From Lysinibacillus fusiformis (GTDB lineage Bacteria; Bacillota; Bacilli; Bacillales_A; Planococcaceae), in NCBI RefSeq assembly GCF_002845985.1, contig NZ_PDFK01000004.1:222342-286341 (forward strand): a stretch of DNA of 64,000 nt, given 5' to 3'. Shown here piece by piece: positions 24,739 to 33,858 of the stretch. The position numbers were made by a program, and so were the translations under genes. How positions within the stretch are numbered: position 1 is the first letter of the stretch; the number at the start of each line of letters is the position of its first letter. The notes beneath the pieces are model-generated. The model searched no databases. It saw nothing but the letters and a program-made list of their open reading frames with translations, and had not been told where the DNA came from.

Positions 24739-25536
24739 ATGAAACGAGTATTGACTTTATTCATGATGCTGACAGCTGTGATCGTTTTAGCAGCGTGTGG
24801 TACATCGAAAGAAAATGCAGCAAAGAAAGATGACAAAGCTGCTGATGTAGAAAAAATGATTATTGGCATTGACGATAAATTTGCGCCCATGGGCTTCCGT
24901 GATGACAAGAACAACATCGTTGGGTTCGATATCGATTTAGCCCGTGCGGCAGCTGAGCATATGGGCGTCGAAGCAGAATTTCAACCAATCGATTGGAAAA
25001 CAAAAGAGGCAGAATTACTGAGTGGACGAATTGATTTAATTTGGAACGGTTATACCATTACAGATGAGCGTAAAGAAAAAGTACTATTTACAAAGCCTTA
25101 TCTTGAAAACGCTCAAGTTGTCATGACAAAAGCAGATTCAAAGATTTCGAAACTAAGTGATTTAGCTGGACAAGAAGTAGGTATTCAATCCCTTTCTTCT
25201 GCGGCAGATGCACTAAACGGGCATCCAATTCACAAAGAAGTGAAAAAAATTACAGAGTTTGCGGATAATGTTTTAGCTTTATCCGACTTAAAAACGGGTC
25301 GTGTTGATGCCGTTGTTATCGATGCGGTTGTTGCAGAATATTATATGACACAGGAGCCTGATACATTTAAATTATTAGAGGAATCACTTGCACCAGAACA
25401 GTATGGAATTGGCGTGAAACCAGGCAATGAAGCCCTATTGGAAAAATTACAAGCCGCATTAGACAAAATGAACGAAGATGGTACAGCTGCTGAAATTTCT
25501 ACCAAATGGTTCGGTGAAGACAAAGTATTAAAGTAA
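24739..25536 (+). CDS. Amino-acid ABC transporter substrate-binding lipoprotein
   Basis: A 265-residue SBP of the bacterial solute-binding family 3. The signal peptide ends in a lipobox LAAC, with Cys at residue 20 for lipidation. The mature domain begins about residue 38 (EKMIIGIDDKFAPMGFRD) and includes NIVGFDIDLARAAAEHMG and ARG/carboxylate-binding segments such as RIDLIWNGYTITDERK. It captures an amino acid, probably a polar or basic one, outside the membrane. RBS AGGGGGAAA. The next gene is separated by a strong terminator, so this protein should be in excess over the permease. Confidence 0.9.
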   Translation: MKRVLTLFMMLTAVIVLAACGTSKENAAKKDDKAADVEKMIIGIDDKFAPMGFRDDKNNIVGFDIDLARAAAEHMGVEAEFQPIDWKTKEAELLSGRIDLIWNGYTITDERKEKVLFTKPYLENAQVVMTKADSKISKLSDLAGQEVGIQSLSSAADALNGHPIHKEVKKITEFADNVLALSDLKTGRVDAVVIDAVVAEYYMTQEPDTFKLLEESLAPEQYGIGVKPGNEALLEKLQAALDKMNEDGTAAEISTKWFGEDKVLK

Positions 25537-25554
25537 TGATAGGACACATCATTT

Positions 25555-25589
25555 GTAAGAGTTTCCTTTGTGAAACTCTTACTCTTTTT
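25555..25589 (+). terminator. Intra-operon terminator between SBP and permease
   Basis: GTAAGAGTTTC (25555-25565) pairs perfectly with GAAACTCTTAC (25572-25582), then TCTTTTT. It sits between the binding-protein stop and the permease RBS (TTGGAGGG), so most transcripts should end after the SBP while some read through. Confidence 0.85.
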
Positions 25590-25603
25590 GGAGGGACATC
25601 TTT

Positions 25604-26260
25604 ATGGCGGATTACTGGCAAACTATGATATGGCCGATGCTAGAAGGTGCGAAAACGACAGTGTTACTGTTTTTCATCGCTATTCTGGTTTCGATTCCAT
25701 TAGGCTTTTTACTAACACTCGCAGTAAAAAGTCGCATTCAACCAATCTCTTGGCTTGCACATACGTATATTTATATCATGCGTGGTACACCACTATTACT
25801 ACAATTATTATTAATTTGCTTTGGTTTACCTATGCTGCCAGTAATCGGTGAATACTTAGTACTTGATCGTTTTGTGGCCGCTTGCCTTGGCTTTATTTTA
25901 AATTATGCTGCCTACTTTGCAGAAATATTCCGTGGCGGTCTTCTTGCCATTGATAAAGGGCAATATGAGGCAGCTCAGGTACTTGGCTTATCCAAGTGGC
26001 AAACGACGACGCGTGTAATTTTGCCACAAATGTTCCGCGTCGCATTACCCGCATTATCAAATGAATCCGTTACACTTATTAAGGATACAGCCCTACTCTA
26101 TGCAGTAGCTGTGCCTGAATTACTCCATTTTGCGCAAACAGCCGTAAATCGTGACTTCACGATTACGCCGTTCTTTATCGCGGGTGCTATTTATTTAGTT
26201 ATGACGCTTGTCTTGACGATGTTCTTTAAATGGCTTGAAAAACGTTTTACATTTGAATAG
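25604..26260 (+). CDS. Amino-acid ABC transporter permease
   Basis: A 218-residue permease of the HisM/GlnP type with five membrane segments. The N-terminal [20 protein letters not shown] is typical, and [20 protein letters not shown] (about residues 124-143) holds the EAA-loop that docks with the ATPase. The single permease gene suggests a homodimeric channel. RBS GGAGGG before ATG 25604. Followed 11 bases later by the ATPase gene. Confidence 0.92.
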   Translation: MADYWQTMIWPMLEGAKTTVLLFFIAILVSIPLGFLLTLAVKSRIQPISWLAHTYIYIMRGTPLLLQLLLICFGLPMLPVIGEYLVLDRFVAACLGFILNYAAYFAEIFRGGLLAIDKGQYEAAQVLGLSKWQTTTRVILPQMFRVALPALSNESVTLIKDTALLYAVAVPELLHFAQTAVNRDFTITPFFIAGAIYLVMTLVLTMFFKWLEKRFTFE

Positions 26261-26271
26261 AGGTGACACAT

Positions 26272-27015
26272 ATGGCATTGATGCAAGTAACAAACTTAAA
26301 GAAATCTTTTGATCAGGTGGAAGTGCTGAAACAAATTACATTTACAGTGGAGAAAAACGATGTCATTGCTGTCATCGGCCCGTCTGGATCTGGGAAAAGT
26401 ACCATGCTTCGCAGCTTAATACATTTAGAAGAAATTGAAGGTGGCAGTATAGTGATTGATGGCGATTTTCTTGTTCAAAACGGTCAATATGCTAAGCCAC
26501 AGCACATCAAAGCGATAACAGCTAAAATGGGGATGGTCTTTCAACACTTCAATCTGTTTCCCCACTTAACAGTCCAGCAAAACCTCGAAATGGCGCCGAG
26601 CTTATTAAAAACAGAATCAGCGGAGGCTATTACGAGCCGCTGTCAGGATTTACTGCAGAAAATTGGACTTGCCGACAAAGCAAAGGCCTATCCTGCCAAT
26701 CTATCTGGGGGTCAAAAGCAGCGTGTAGCCATTGCCCGTGCCTTGATGATGAATCCTCAAATTTTATTATTTGACGAACCAACCTCTGCCCTAGACCCTG
26801 AACTGACAGGAGAAGTCTTAAAGGTCATGAAAAGCTTAGCTGAAGACCACATGACGATGATTGTCGTCACACATGAAATGGGCTTTGCGCGTGAGGTAGC
26901 GAACAAAGTCGTCTTTATGGATGATGGTCAGATCATTGAATCTAATCATCCAGACAACTTTTTTACAAACCCACAAAACGACCGCACCAAGGCATTTTTA
27001 CAGAAGAATCTTTAG
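26272..27015 (+). CDS. Amino-acid ABC transporter ATP-binding protein
   Basis: A 247-residue polar-amino-acid ABC ATPase. Walker A is GPSGSGKS (about residues 36-43), the Q-loop lies in VFQHFNLFP, the signature is LSGGQKQR, Walker B is [14 protein letters not shown] and the H-loop is VTHEM. Start ATG 26272 after GAGGTGAC; a GTG at 26263 overlaps that site. It energises uptake with the upstream SBP and permease, giving a complete HisP/GlnQ-class importer; the substrate is not resolvable. Confidence 0.92.
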   Translation: MALMQVTNLKKSFDQVEVLKQITFTVEKNDVIAVIGPSGSGKSTMLRSLIHLEEIEGGSIVIDGDFLVQNGQYAKPQHIKAITAKMGMVFQHFNLFPHLTVQQNLEMAPSLLKTESAEAITSRCQDLLQKIGLADKAKAYPANLSGGQKQRVAIARALMMNPQILLFDEPTSALDPELTGEVLKVMKSLAEDHMTMIVVTHEMGFAREVANKVVFMDDGQIIESNHPDNFFTNPQNDRTKAFLQKNL

Positions 27016-27050
27016 TAGAGCGTGTTTCTGTCGCTCTACTTTTTATTTTT
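27014..27050 (+). terminator. Terminator of the amino-acid ABC operon
   Basis: AGTAGAGCG (27014-27022) pairs with CGCTCTACT (27032-27040), then TTTTTATTTTT. A second, weaker hairpin, TACGAT/ATCGTA at 27149-27164, is followed by CCCTTTTTT. Confidence 0.88.
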
Positions 27051-27199
27051 CTTACTTATGTATGCTTCGAAATAAATTGTTTATAAACTCCTTAAGTTTT
27101 TTAAAATCCCTATATTTCCCTACTGCCATGCAAAGGCCAATAGAAAGATACGATAGCAATCGTACCCTTTTTTATTAGTTTCAATTGAATTATCAACTC

Positions 27200-28456
27200 C
27201 TATTTTGATACTTCATAAATGAACATGCTCCCGTCATCTGTTCTGCCACTTAACTTTTCCCCAGGTTTAACCTTCACCCCATTGAAAGCCCAGTAGCGAT
27301 ATTCCTCACCCTTCTTAAATTCAATAGTTGATGTACTTTTCGGAGAGGATAAATGAAAACTTGCAATTTTACTTTTATCAACTAATAAGTTTGAAGCAAA
27401 GTTCATATCAGAGCCATTCTTAACACTTTGAACACTTACGTCCCTACTTGGCTTGAATGTGTATTCATAGTAGATTGCATAAATCCCTTTATTCAGTAGA
27501 ATTTTATCTTCACCTTTTTCATTAAAAAACATATCTTTAAAAATACCTTTTGGTTTAGTGCCTGTCGTATCCACAAAAATGGCATGTTCAATTGTAGCGA
27601 CACCTGTGTTATTTAAATACGTATGAGGTTTACCAAGAATATCTTCATATCCACCATATTTTGATTTCTTGAAGTTAGAAATAGTTAAAATGTTTGTTCC
27701 TGTTTCAGAAACCTCACGAAGCTCTTTTAACCCTGTGAAATCGGATGGTGCTTTCTTCATAGCATCCATGAAGCGGATAAGGATGGTTGCTACCTCGGCA
27801 CGTGTTGTATTGCCATTTGGCTTGAATGTGAAATCTTCATAACCTGAAAGTAATCCAGTACCAAGTGCTACCCCGATATACGGAAGATCCTTCTTATTTA
27901 CCCCGCCACCATAAAACTCTGGAATCGGAATAATTGTAAGGCTTGAATTCGCCATTTCCTCAATCGCTTTACCATAATCAGCGTTCGCATGTGCTAAGCC
28001 ATTTGCTAACCAACGAGACATTTCACCGCGAGTCATTGCTTTGTTTGGTTCAAATTTGTTATTTGAGAAATCACTAGCTTTAATGAATCCAACTGCTAGT
28101 CCTTCTTGAATAGCGTCATTTGCCCAATGTGAAGCTCCAACATCTGAAAATTTAGATGGTGTACGGTCGTTTCCGTCGAATACGCGTGATAGGAATGTTG
28201 CAAACTCTGCTCGTGTTACCTGTGCAGATGGTTTATATGTACCGTCACTGTAACCTGCCACAAGCCCTTTTTCTGCTACTTGTTTAATTGACTCATATGC
28301 CCAATGCGATTTAGGAACATCTTTGAATGTCGTTTTCGTTGCCGCTTCTGCAACAGTATATGTAGCAGGTATAGCGTACACCGGAGTCGCCACAGCTAGA
28401 GCTAAAGTCGCAAGTAATAATTTGTTTGAGCTCTTTCTAAAAGTACCACGTTTCAT
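27200..28456 (-). CDS. S-layer-homology (SLH) domain protein
   Basis: A 418-residue exported protein. The signal peptide spans residues 1-38 (RKSSNKLLLATLALAVATPV, ending ...AEAA). Three SLH domains follow at about residues 42-95 (TFKDVPKSHWAYESIKQVAE), 100-160 and 178-240, the last with YEDFTFKPNGNTTRAEVATILIRFM. SLH domains hold the protein to pyruvylated cell-wall polymer. The C-terminal ~180 residues are an unrecognised beta-rich region that should face outside. ATG 28456 follows TTGGAGGGAA; the frame opening at 28555 is not needed. Lysinibacillus encodes many SLH proteins, which fits the taxonomic call. Confidence 0.88.
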   Translation of the reverse strand: MKRGTFRKSSNKLLLATLALAVATPVYAIPATYTVAEAATKTTFKDVPKSHWAYESIKQVAEKGLVAGYSDGTYKPSAQVTRAEFATFLSRVFDGNDRTPSKFSDVGASHWANDAIQEGLAVGFIKASDFSNNKFEPNKAMTRGEMSRWLANGLAHANADYGKAIEEMANSSLTIIPIPEFYGGGVNKKDLPYIGVALGTGLLSGYEDFTFKPNGNTTRAEVATILIRFMDAMKKAPSDFTGLKELREVSETGTNILTISNFKKSKYGGYEDILGKPHTYLNNTGVATIEHAIFVDTTGTKPKGIFKDMFFNEKGEDKILLNKGIYAIYYEYTFKPSRDVSVQSVKNGSDMNFASNLLVDKSKIASFHLSSPKSTSTIEFKKGEEYRYWAFNGVKVKPGEKLSGRTDDGSMFIYEVSK

Positions 28457-28576
28457 ATTTATTCCCTCCAAATGAATTAGATTCTTGTATACTCTAATTT
28501 TACCATTTTTAGAGGATCTATCAAATTCCCGAAGGTCATTAGTTAGTCCCCTCATTCCTGAAAAAGATTTTAATAA

Positions 28577-28662
28577 AATGAAAGAACCCGCTTCAAAACA
28601 CCATCAAGTAGCCATAACAAAAAAGTTACGACAAATAGATTTTTGAAGCGGGTTCTTCTCAT
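28577..28662. repeat. Near-perfect 22-bp inverted repeat hairpin, 42-nt loop
   Basis: AAGAACCCGCTTCAAAA (28582-28598) is matched exactly by TTTTGAAGCGGGTTCTT (28641-28657), and the arms extend outwards with AATGA and TCATT with one unpaired base. There is no gene reading into it on the plus strand, and on the minus strand it lies upstream of the SLH gene. It may be a terminator for a lost gene, a small MITE-like element or a structured RNA. Confidence 0.6.
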
Positions 28663-29242
28663 TATTTAAATTACTACTATGCTTTCATAATTTTTAAAAT
28701 TAAACAATCTTGATTAGAAAAAATATAATAAGTTCGGTGGTATTAAAGATAAGTAACGTAATCAAAGGGGATATTGAAAGCTTTGAAATTAAGCTATTGA
28801 AAAAGAATTGTTATATTGACAATGTTCTTATATATCAATGAGGGCTCCTCTTTCATTTAACTAATAAGCATTTTTAAATATACTTCTTAAATAGCTGAAC
28901 TCTTTTACTCGTTGTTTCTATCCAGAGTTATTAAATTTACAATATTTAAAAAAACGTTTATCCATGTATATAAGTAAATACGAATTGCTTCAAAAGCGAT
29001 TTGCCAAGTGATGAAAGTAAACCATCTCACATGCTGGCGAGGCAGGAGCGGTTTACTTTTTTGTGCAAAATTAAATAACAATGCAAGCACAGAAACAATA
29101 AGTGTTGAGAAATTTATCGCAAAAAGGAATGAGACCTGCCCAATACAGAGTTCATTCCTCAGTAACTGCTTAAAATATGTGTCTAACTTTTTGGAGTCAC
29201 TTCATTTTTGAAGTTCCTTATAAATTTGTTATCTTACAGGTT
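28663..29242. other. Non-coding, AT-rich stretch
   Basis: No supportable gene. A hairpin, GTAAACC...GGTTTAC (about 29019-29060), followed by TTTTTT on the plus strand, looks like an isolated terminator. Frames such as 28905-29090 on the minus strand lack a ribosome site. The stretch borders an IS relic further right and probably contains remnants of former genes. Confidence 0.4.
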
Positions 29243-30007
29243 CTATAGATGAGATCCTCCACTTGCATCAAGCAACTGACCAGTTACCCAACGGCTGTCT
29301 GAGGAAGCAAGAAAGGCGGCAATATCTGCCACATCCTCGGGTTCACCCCATCTATTGAAAATGGAAAGACCAGCAGCATATTTTTGTCCATCAAGATTTT
29401 CCAATGTCTCAGCATTCATCTCTGTGTTAATAATTCCAGGCTGGATGGCGTTTACCGTAATATTACGGCTTCCTAGTTGTTTGGCTAGAAGTCGTGTAAA
29501 TGTGTCGATAGCACCTTTGGATATACTGTACGTAAAGACACTTGGCGAGGCTGCACGAGTCACAAAAGATGAAATATTAATAATACGTCCTCCATCTTTT
29601 AAACGTGGCAAAGCTTGCTGAGTAACAAAAAGTGGTGCTTTAACATTAATCTTCATTACCTCATCAAATGATTCTTCCGTCGTCTCTTCTAAACTAATAA
29701 TTTGACCAATTCCAGCATTGTTGACAAGAATATCGAATCCGCCACCGCCCATATATTCCCGAATAGTTTCATCCAAAGTAGTAAATAAATTTTGAATACC
29801 ATCTAAGGTACTAAGGTCAGCACCAATCACGCAAGCATTTCCTCCACTTTGTTTGATCTGGTGAACAACTGCTTCTGCCTCATTACGTCTTTTCCCGTAA
29901 TGGACGACGACAAAGGCTCCCTCTTGTGCCAGACGCAGTGCAATACTGCGGCCAATTCCTCGACTTGATCCTGTTACTAAAGCGATTTTCCCTGTTAACT
30001 TACTCAT
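29243..30007 (-). CDS. SDR-family NAD(P)-dependent oxidoreductase
   Basis: A 254-residue short-chain dehydrogenase. The cofactor motif is TGSSRGIG (about residues 11-18), followed by NNAG near residue 93, the catalytic Ser in NISSF, and YSISKG (Tyr and Lys) near residue 158; the C-terminal part is RWGEPEDVADIAAFLASSDSRWVTGQ. Substrate unknown. The insertion-like MGGGG near residue 84 is unusual. ATG 30007 is used, with AAGGAGATG ahead. It lies just downstream of a truncated IS1182 transposase on the same strand. Confidence 0.88.
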   Translation of the reverse strand: MSKLTGKIALVTGSSRGIGRSIALRLAQEGAFVVVHYGKRRNEAEAVVHQIKQSGGNACVIGADLSTLDGIQNLFTTLDETIREYMGGGGFDILVNNAGIGQIISLEETTEESFDEVMKINVKAPLFVTQQALPRLKDGGRIINISSFVTRAASPSVFTYSISKGAIDTFTRLLAKQLGSRNITVNAIQPGIINTEMNAETLENLDGQKYAAGLSIFNRWGEPEDVADIAAFLASSDSRWVTGQLLDASGGSHL

Positions 30008-30114
30008 GCTTCCATCTCCTTGTTCAAACATAGTTATATTACATAGAGAATTATATCAAGGAACATCATTTGAAATGTTGCTCTCTTATTCGGTTTCAAG
30101 GAGGTGTTTCGTTC

Positions 30115-30414
30115 CTTCACGTAATAGCCACTTTCAGGATCTGTCGTGCTTTCCTTTATTTCTTTCCATTTTTCCTTTTCAAACTTCTCTGGGGGAAAGG
30201 GCTTTTTTCCGTGTTCTTCACGATCCATATTTAACTCTAATTGAAGCTTCTCTTCATAAGCACGTGTTTCTTTTCGCACGACCTTTTTATCATACTTCCG
30301 TTTATTCGCACTCGCTTTCACATGCGTAGAATCCATAAATAGATGGTCTACTTGGAGGAGTCCCTGATGCATAATCTCTTTTAATATACGATAGAAAATG
30401 GACTGAGCGGATGT
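30115..30414 (-). pseudogene. IS1182-family transposase fragment
   Basis: About 100 residues of a IS1182/IS5-superfamily transposase core: LQVDHLFMDSTHVKASANKR, then KKVVRKETRAYEEKLQLELN and a KESTTDPESGYYVK segment. The N-terminal ~150 residues and the C-terminal half are missing; the reading frame goes off-family at both ends. Upstream it abuts the dispersed repeat at 30422-30506, downstream the SDR gene. It is a relic; it cannot transpose. Confidence 0.8.
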
Positions 30415-30421
30415 TTTCTGT

Positions 30422-30506
30422 ACGAAAGCGAAGCGACAGTAACGAAGCGAGGGAAGCAGCTCGACCCCGCTCGCGGAAAGCATCCGCCCGTAGTGGAAAT
30501 CAACGG
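30422..30506. repeat. Bacillales-type dispersed GC-rich repeat
   Basis: GCGAAGCGACAG, GCTCGCGGAAAGCATCCGCC and TAGTGGAAATCAACGG form an unusually GC-rich block in an AT-rich background. The order of GAAGCGA, GCGGAAAGC and GGAAATCAACG resembles a repeat scattered in intergenic regions of Bacillaceae genomes. It interrupts the N-terminal part of the IS1182 transposase relic. The identity of the family is from memory and needs confirmation. Confidence 0.55.
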
Positions 30507-30527
30507 CTTTACTTTATTTCATTGTAA

Positions 30528-30578
30528 AAGAAAAAAGACTGTAGACAAACTCAAAATTCATTGAGTTTGTCTACAGTC
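30528..30578 (-). terminator. Long hairpin between the histidine kinase gene and the repeat
   Basis: GACTGTAGACAAACTCAA (30537-30554) pairs perfectly with TTGAGTTTGTCTACAGTC (30561-30578): 18-bp arms and a 6-base loop, then TCTTTTTTCTTTT on the minus strand. It terminates the two-component operon. Confidence 0.92.
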
Positions 30579-30594
30579 ATAAAGGAATAGGACA

Positions 30595-32679
30595 TTATTC
30601 ATTTGGAAATTTCGGTAGATAAATCATGACCTTAAATAAATCGCCATCTACTTGAACTAAGAACTTGCCGTTCTGGATGTGAATAAGGCTTTCAGCAATC
30701 GATAACCCTAATCCGCTACCTTGACTTGATCTCGATTCATCTCCTCGTTTAAAACGTTCCATTAGCTCATCGACTGAGATATTTAATTCGTATGCTGAAA
30801 TATTTTTAAATGTCACAAGTATTTCATTCCCTAAATCTTCAACACAAATATATACCCTTGATGTAGGCTGTGCGTATTTAAAAATATTCGAGAATAAGTT
30901 TTCGATGGAACGCCATAGAAGTTTACCATCAGCCTTCACATACACCTTTTCTGTTGGATGGGCTAACTTAAAATCTAATGACGAGGCTTCAATTTTTTCA
31001 TCCATTTCTCCGATTCCTTGTGTTAGTAATGATACGATATCAATCCGCTCTAACTGGACAGGTATACTACCACTTGATGCTTTAGCCGCTTCAAATAAAT
31101 CATCCGTTAAGTGCTGGAGTCTTTTCGACTTTTGATCTAACACGTCTACATATTCAGCAATCATTTCAGGATCGTTTTCTAATTTTAATAAATCGACATA
31201 CGTAATAATTGATGTTAAAGGCGTTCTGATATCATGCGAAACATTCGTAATAAGCTCTGTTTTTAAACGCTCACTCTTGATTTCACTATCCACTGCCTTT
31301 TTTAACCCATCTGTAATACGATTAATATTTTCTGCAAGTTGACTAAACTCCCCTTTTCCATCGACTTCAATTCGATGATGAAGATCCCCATTCTTAATTT
31401 GCTCTACGCCCTCTTTAATGCGATTAAATGACTTCACCTTTCGCATCGCCAACCAGGCAGCTACACCTATCGTAATGGGAAATATAAAAAATGTTGCCGC
31501 TACAACTAATGGATAGCCAATGACTAGTAGCACAATTTTCACGCCTGTACTACCACTGTCAAAAACATGTTTCACCCAAATAAATAGCTTTTTGAAAACT
31601 TGATAGAGCAGTGTATGCTGAAATAACGATCTATTTTTAATATGCTTTACGAGCGATAAAATCAATAGTAAGGCAATGATAAAAATAGGCACGGTGAAGA
31701 ACATGTACATATCATGGAACACTTCAACAATCATGGTGATCCACATCGCTGTTAAGCAACCAACTAGCACAATATTGAAATCATTATAGAGTTTATCTAT
31801 GACATGGAAATGAATTTCTTTATCTTTAAATGACCTTCTTCCAATAACTATGATTAAATAAACAAAAGATAAAATAAACCCTGCTAAAAATACCATGAAT
31901 TCATTCAGAAAACTTTGGGCATTCTCTTTATCTTTTTCCCATTCCGCCATTTTTTGTTGTAAGAAAGAATCTTTAAACGCCACATACATAACATCTGTCT
32001 GTGGGTTCAACGTGTCAACTTCGTGTGTAATGTAACCCAAGTATTGACTTTCTTTCATTTCATTTGGATAAAGCTTTTGTTGGTAATCCTCAAATAGCAT
32101 ATATGCATCAAAGGATTTAAATTGCTCTTTCTTCTTGAGATCACTATTGGAAAATTCATGTTCACCGTCACTCGCATAAAACACAATTCCTTCATAAGCT
32201 TCTAACGTACTACGTAACTGATAAAAATTTCTTACCTGTTCATTTATGCTTTCATCTTTTGTTCTAGCAATGTCATTTGCATATTTTTCTTGATAGATAT
32301 GCTTATTTTCCTCTTCACTCAAATTCGAATTATATCTGTAAGAATTACGAAAATCATAATATAATTCCTCTTCGATTCTTCTATTATCCTCTTCTGTTAG
32401 TGTTTTACCACTTAAAATATATTCTTCACTTTTATATTTCCCGATTAATTGCGCTAAAGGAGCCATAATGCTGTAACTTTCATCAGCGAATGCTCGGCTT
32501 TCAAAATAATTATCTTGATTTAAACTACTAAGATGAATTCCATTAAATTCCATGTTGATCATTACCCTCGCTATACCAATTAAACAAGCGATGGCAATTA
32601 GAAACACAACTATTTTCGTTATAAGTGCATGACTAATACTTCTCAACTTTCTCAACCTTATACCCAACTCCCCATACAA
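30595..32679 (-). CDS. Sensor histidine kinase, multi-TM
   Basis: A kinase of about 690 residues. TM1 is near residues 18-40, followed by an ~215-residue extracytoplasmic sensor; further membrane segments lie near 262-285, 302-322, 328-345 and 380-410. A HAMP-like linker occupies about 412-465 and HisKA carries His 482 (VSHDIRTPL). The HATPase_c N box NLFSNIFKYA is near residue 597 and GSGLGLSIAES near 660. The start is uncertain: ATG 32679 overlaps the regulator by 47 bases, and TTG codons at 32655 or 32646 are alternatives. It phosphorylates the partner regulator; the signal is unknown. Confidence 0.88.
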   Translation of the reverse strand: MYGELGIRLRKLRSISHALITKIVVFLIAIACLIGIARVMINMEFNGIHLSSLNQDNYFESRAFADESYSIMAPLAQLIGKYKSEEYILSGKTLTEEDNRRIEEELYYDFRNSYRYNSNLSEEENKHIYQEKYANDIARTKDESINEQVRNFYQLRSTLEAYEGIVFYASDGEHEFSNSDLKKKEQFKSFDAYMLFEDYQQKLYPNEMKESQYLGYITHEVDTLNPQTDVMYVAFKDSFLQQKMAEWEKDKENAQSFLNEFMVFLAGFILSFVYLIIVIGRRSFKDKEIHFHVIDKLYNDFNIVLVGCLTAMWITMIVEVFHDMYMFFTVPIFIIALLLILSLVKHIKNRSLFQHTLLYQVFKKLFIWVKHVFDSGSTGVKIVLLVIGYPLVVAATFFIFPITIGVAAWLAMRKVKSFNRIKEGVEQIKNGDLHHRIEVDGKGEFSQLAENINRITDGLKKAVDSEIKSERLKTELITNVSHDIRTPLTSIITYVDLLKLENDPEMIAEYVDVLDQKSKRLQHLTDDLFEAAKASSGSIPVQLERIDIVSLLTQGIGEMDEKIEASSLDFKLAHPTEKVYVKADGKLLWRSIENLFSNIFKYAQPTSRVYICVEDLGNEILVTFKNISAYELNISVDELMERFKRGDESRSSQGSGLGLSIAESLIHIQNGKFLVQVDGDLFKVMIYLPKFPNE

Positions 32680-33328
32680 CTTTTAAATACTTTGGCTCTT
32701 TTGGATTAATTTCAATTTTTTCTCGAATCTTTCGAATATGAACCGAAACCGTATTTTCAGGATTAATAGCCCTGACATTCCATACCTTTTCATAAATCTC
32801 TTCAATCGTGAACACCCTACCAGCATTGGCTGTCAGAAGCTTTAAGATTTTATATTGCACTGGTGTTAAATGAACCTCTTGTTTATCAACAGTAATGACT
32901 TTTTGTTCATCATCAATCACAAGCCCGCCCGTTTGAAATACAGAACTGCTCATCTCGAGGCTCCCAAATGTCGTATACCTTCTTAGCTGTGATTTCACTC
33001 TAGCCACAAGTTCTAATGGATTAAACGGCTTAGCCATATAATCATCTGCTCCAATATTTAATCCGAGTATTTTGTCATAATCCTCCGATTTAGCAGAAAG
33101 CATTATTAACGGAATCATATTATCTTGCCTAATCTTCATCGTCGCCGTAATCCCATCCATTTTTGGCATCATAATATCCATAATAATAAGATGAATAACG
33201 TGATCCCGAATAAGATCGATTGCCTCTATACCATTGTAAGCTTTGAATACATGATAGCCCTCATTTTCTAAATAAATGCTAATCGCCCTAACAATTTCTT
33301 TATCATCATCACAAATCAAAATGTTCAA
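32633..33328 (-). CDS. OmpR/PhoB-family response regulator
   Basis: A 231-residue regulator. The receiver domain is residues 1-115: acidic pair DDD at 7-9, phosphorylated Asp in LIIMDIMMPKMDG (about residue 52), Thr/Ser in MLSAKS and Lys in DYMAKPF. The C-terminal winged-helix DNA-binding domain is about 130-228 (LTPVQYKILKLLTANAGRVF, VHIRKIREKIE). TTG start at 33328 after GGAGGAGTG. It is cotranscribed with the downstream histidine kinase with overlapping ends, a complete two-component system. Target genes are unknown. Confidence 0.93.
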   Translation of the reverse strand: MNILICDDDKEIVRAISIYLENEGYHVFKAYNGIEAIDLIRDHVIHLIIMDIMMPKMDGITATMKIRQDNMIPLIMLSAKSEDYDKILGLNIGADDYMAKPFNPLELVARVKSQLRRYTTFGSLEMSSSVFQTGGLVIDDEQKVITVDKQEVHLTPVQYKILKLLTANAGRVFTIEEIYEKVWNVRAINPENTVSVHIRKIREKIEINPKEPKYLKVVWGVGYKVEKVEKY

Positions 33329-33557
33329 CTACATTCACTCCTCCACCGCTTTAGGTTCATGTCATCACCCCTATAGGATTCGTATAAGGATATAATACTA
33401 ATTAAATCTTAACAAACTCCGACATCAATTCTTAAGATTTTCTTAGTGTTTTTCTCTATGCATTCTTTATGCTAAATACAAAAGCTTGAAATGAAAAATT
33501 TAGTTAAGCTGCAGGCTTTAATGTTGGACTAGGATAAAGAAATAAGAATATAAAAAT
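33329..33557 (-). promoter_or_regulatory. Upstream region of the two-component operon
   Basis: On the minus strand the element TTAAGA occurs twice, 23 bases apart (about 33412-33445), just ahead of an AT-rich TATTAT. OmpR-type regulators bind such direct repeats, so autoregulation is possible. The region is otherwise without genes. Confidence 0.3.
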
Positions 33558-33586
33558 GGAGAGCATGCTTGGGTGGCTCTCCTTTA
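33558..33586 (+). terminator. Isolated hairpin terminator
   Basis: GGAGAGC (33558-33564) pairs with GCTCTCC (33576-33582), then TTTAAT. No gene reads into it on the plus strand. The next ~240 bases have no gene. Confidence 0.5.
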
Positions 33587-33808
33587 ATCGTCTATTATAT
33601 AATTTTTATCATGAATCCAATACCAGTACTGCGTTTTAAGAAATCGATTAGAATTTCCGACAATTGTCAACATTATTAAAGATAAGTAAACAAAAAGTAG
33701 TTTTCGTTAGATTTAAAAAGGACAAAAGTAATACTCATTTTGAAAAAGAGCTCATTAAAACTTTTTATAAATCGTATCTTTCTTATAAATGAACAAAATT
33801 TATTTTGA

Positions 33809-33821
33809 TGAGGCTGGGACA
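33809..33821 (+). repeat. GAGGCTGGGACA element, copy 1
   Basis: TGAGGCTGGGACA matches the motif at 41366-41379 and at 41505-41520 (inverted). It lies just before the MFS terminator. This motif is a recurrent end-of-transcript repeat in Firmicutes. Confidence 0.6.
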
Positions 33822-33856
33822 ATTATAAAAACAGTTGGGCACACCCCCAACTGTTT
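33822..33856 (-). terminator. Terminator of the MarR-MFS operon
   Basis: On the minus strand AAACAGTTGGG pairs perfectly with CCCAACTGTTT around six bases, followed by TTTATAATT. Confidence 0.85.
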
Positions 33857-33858
33857 GA

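Noticed and set aside
28905..29090. A 61-codon minus-strand frame suggestive of a membrane peptide
   Set aside because: No ribosome site, low-complexity hydrophobic composition and no recognisable family.
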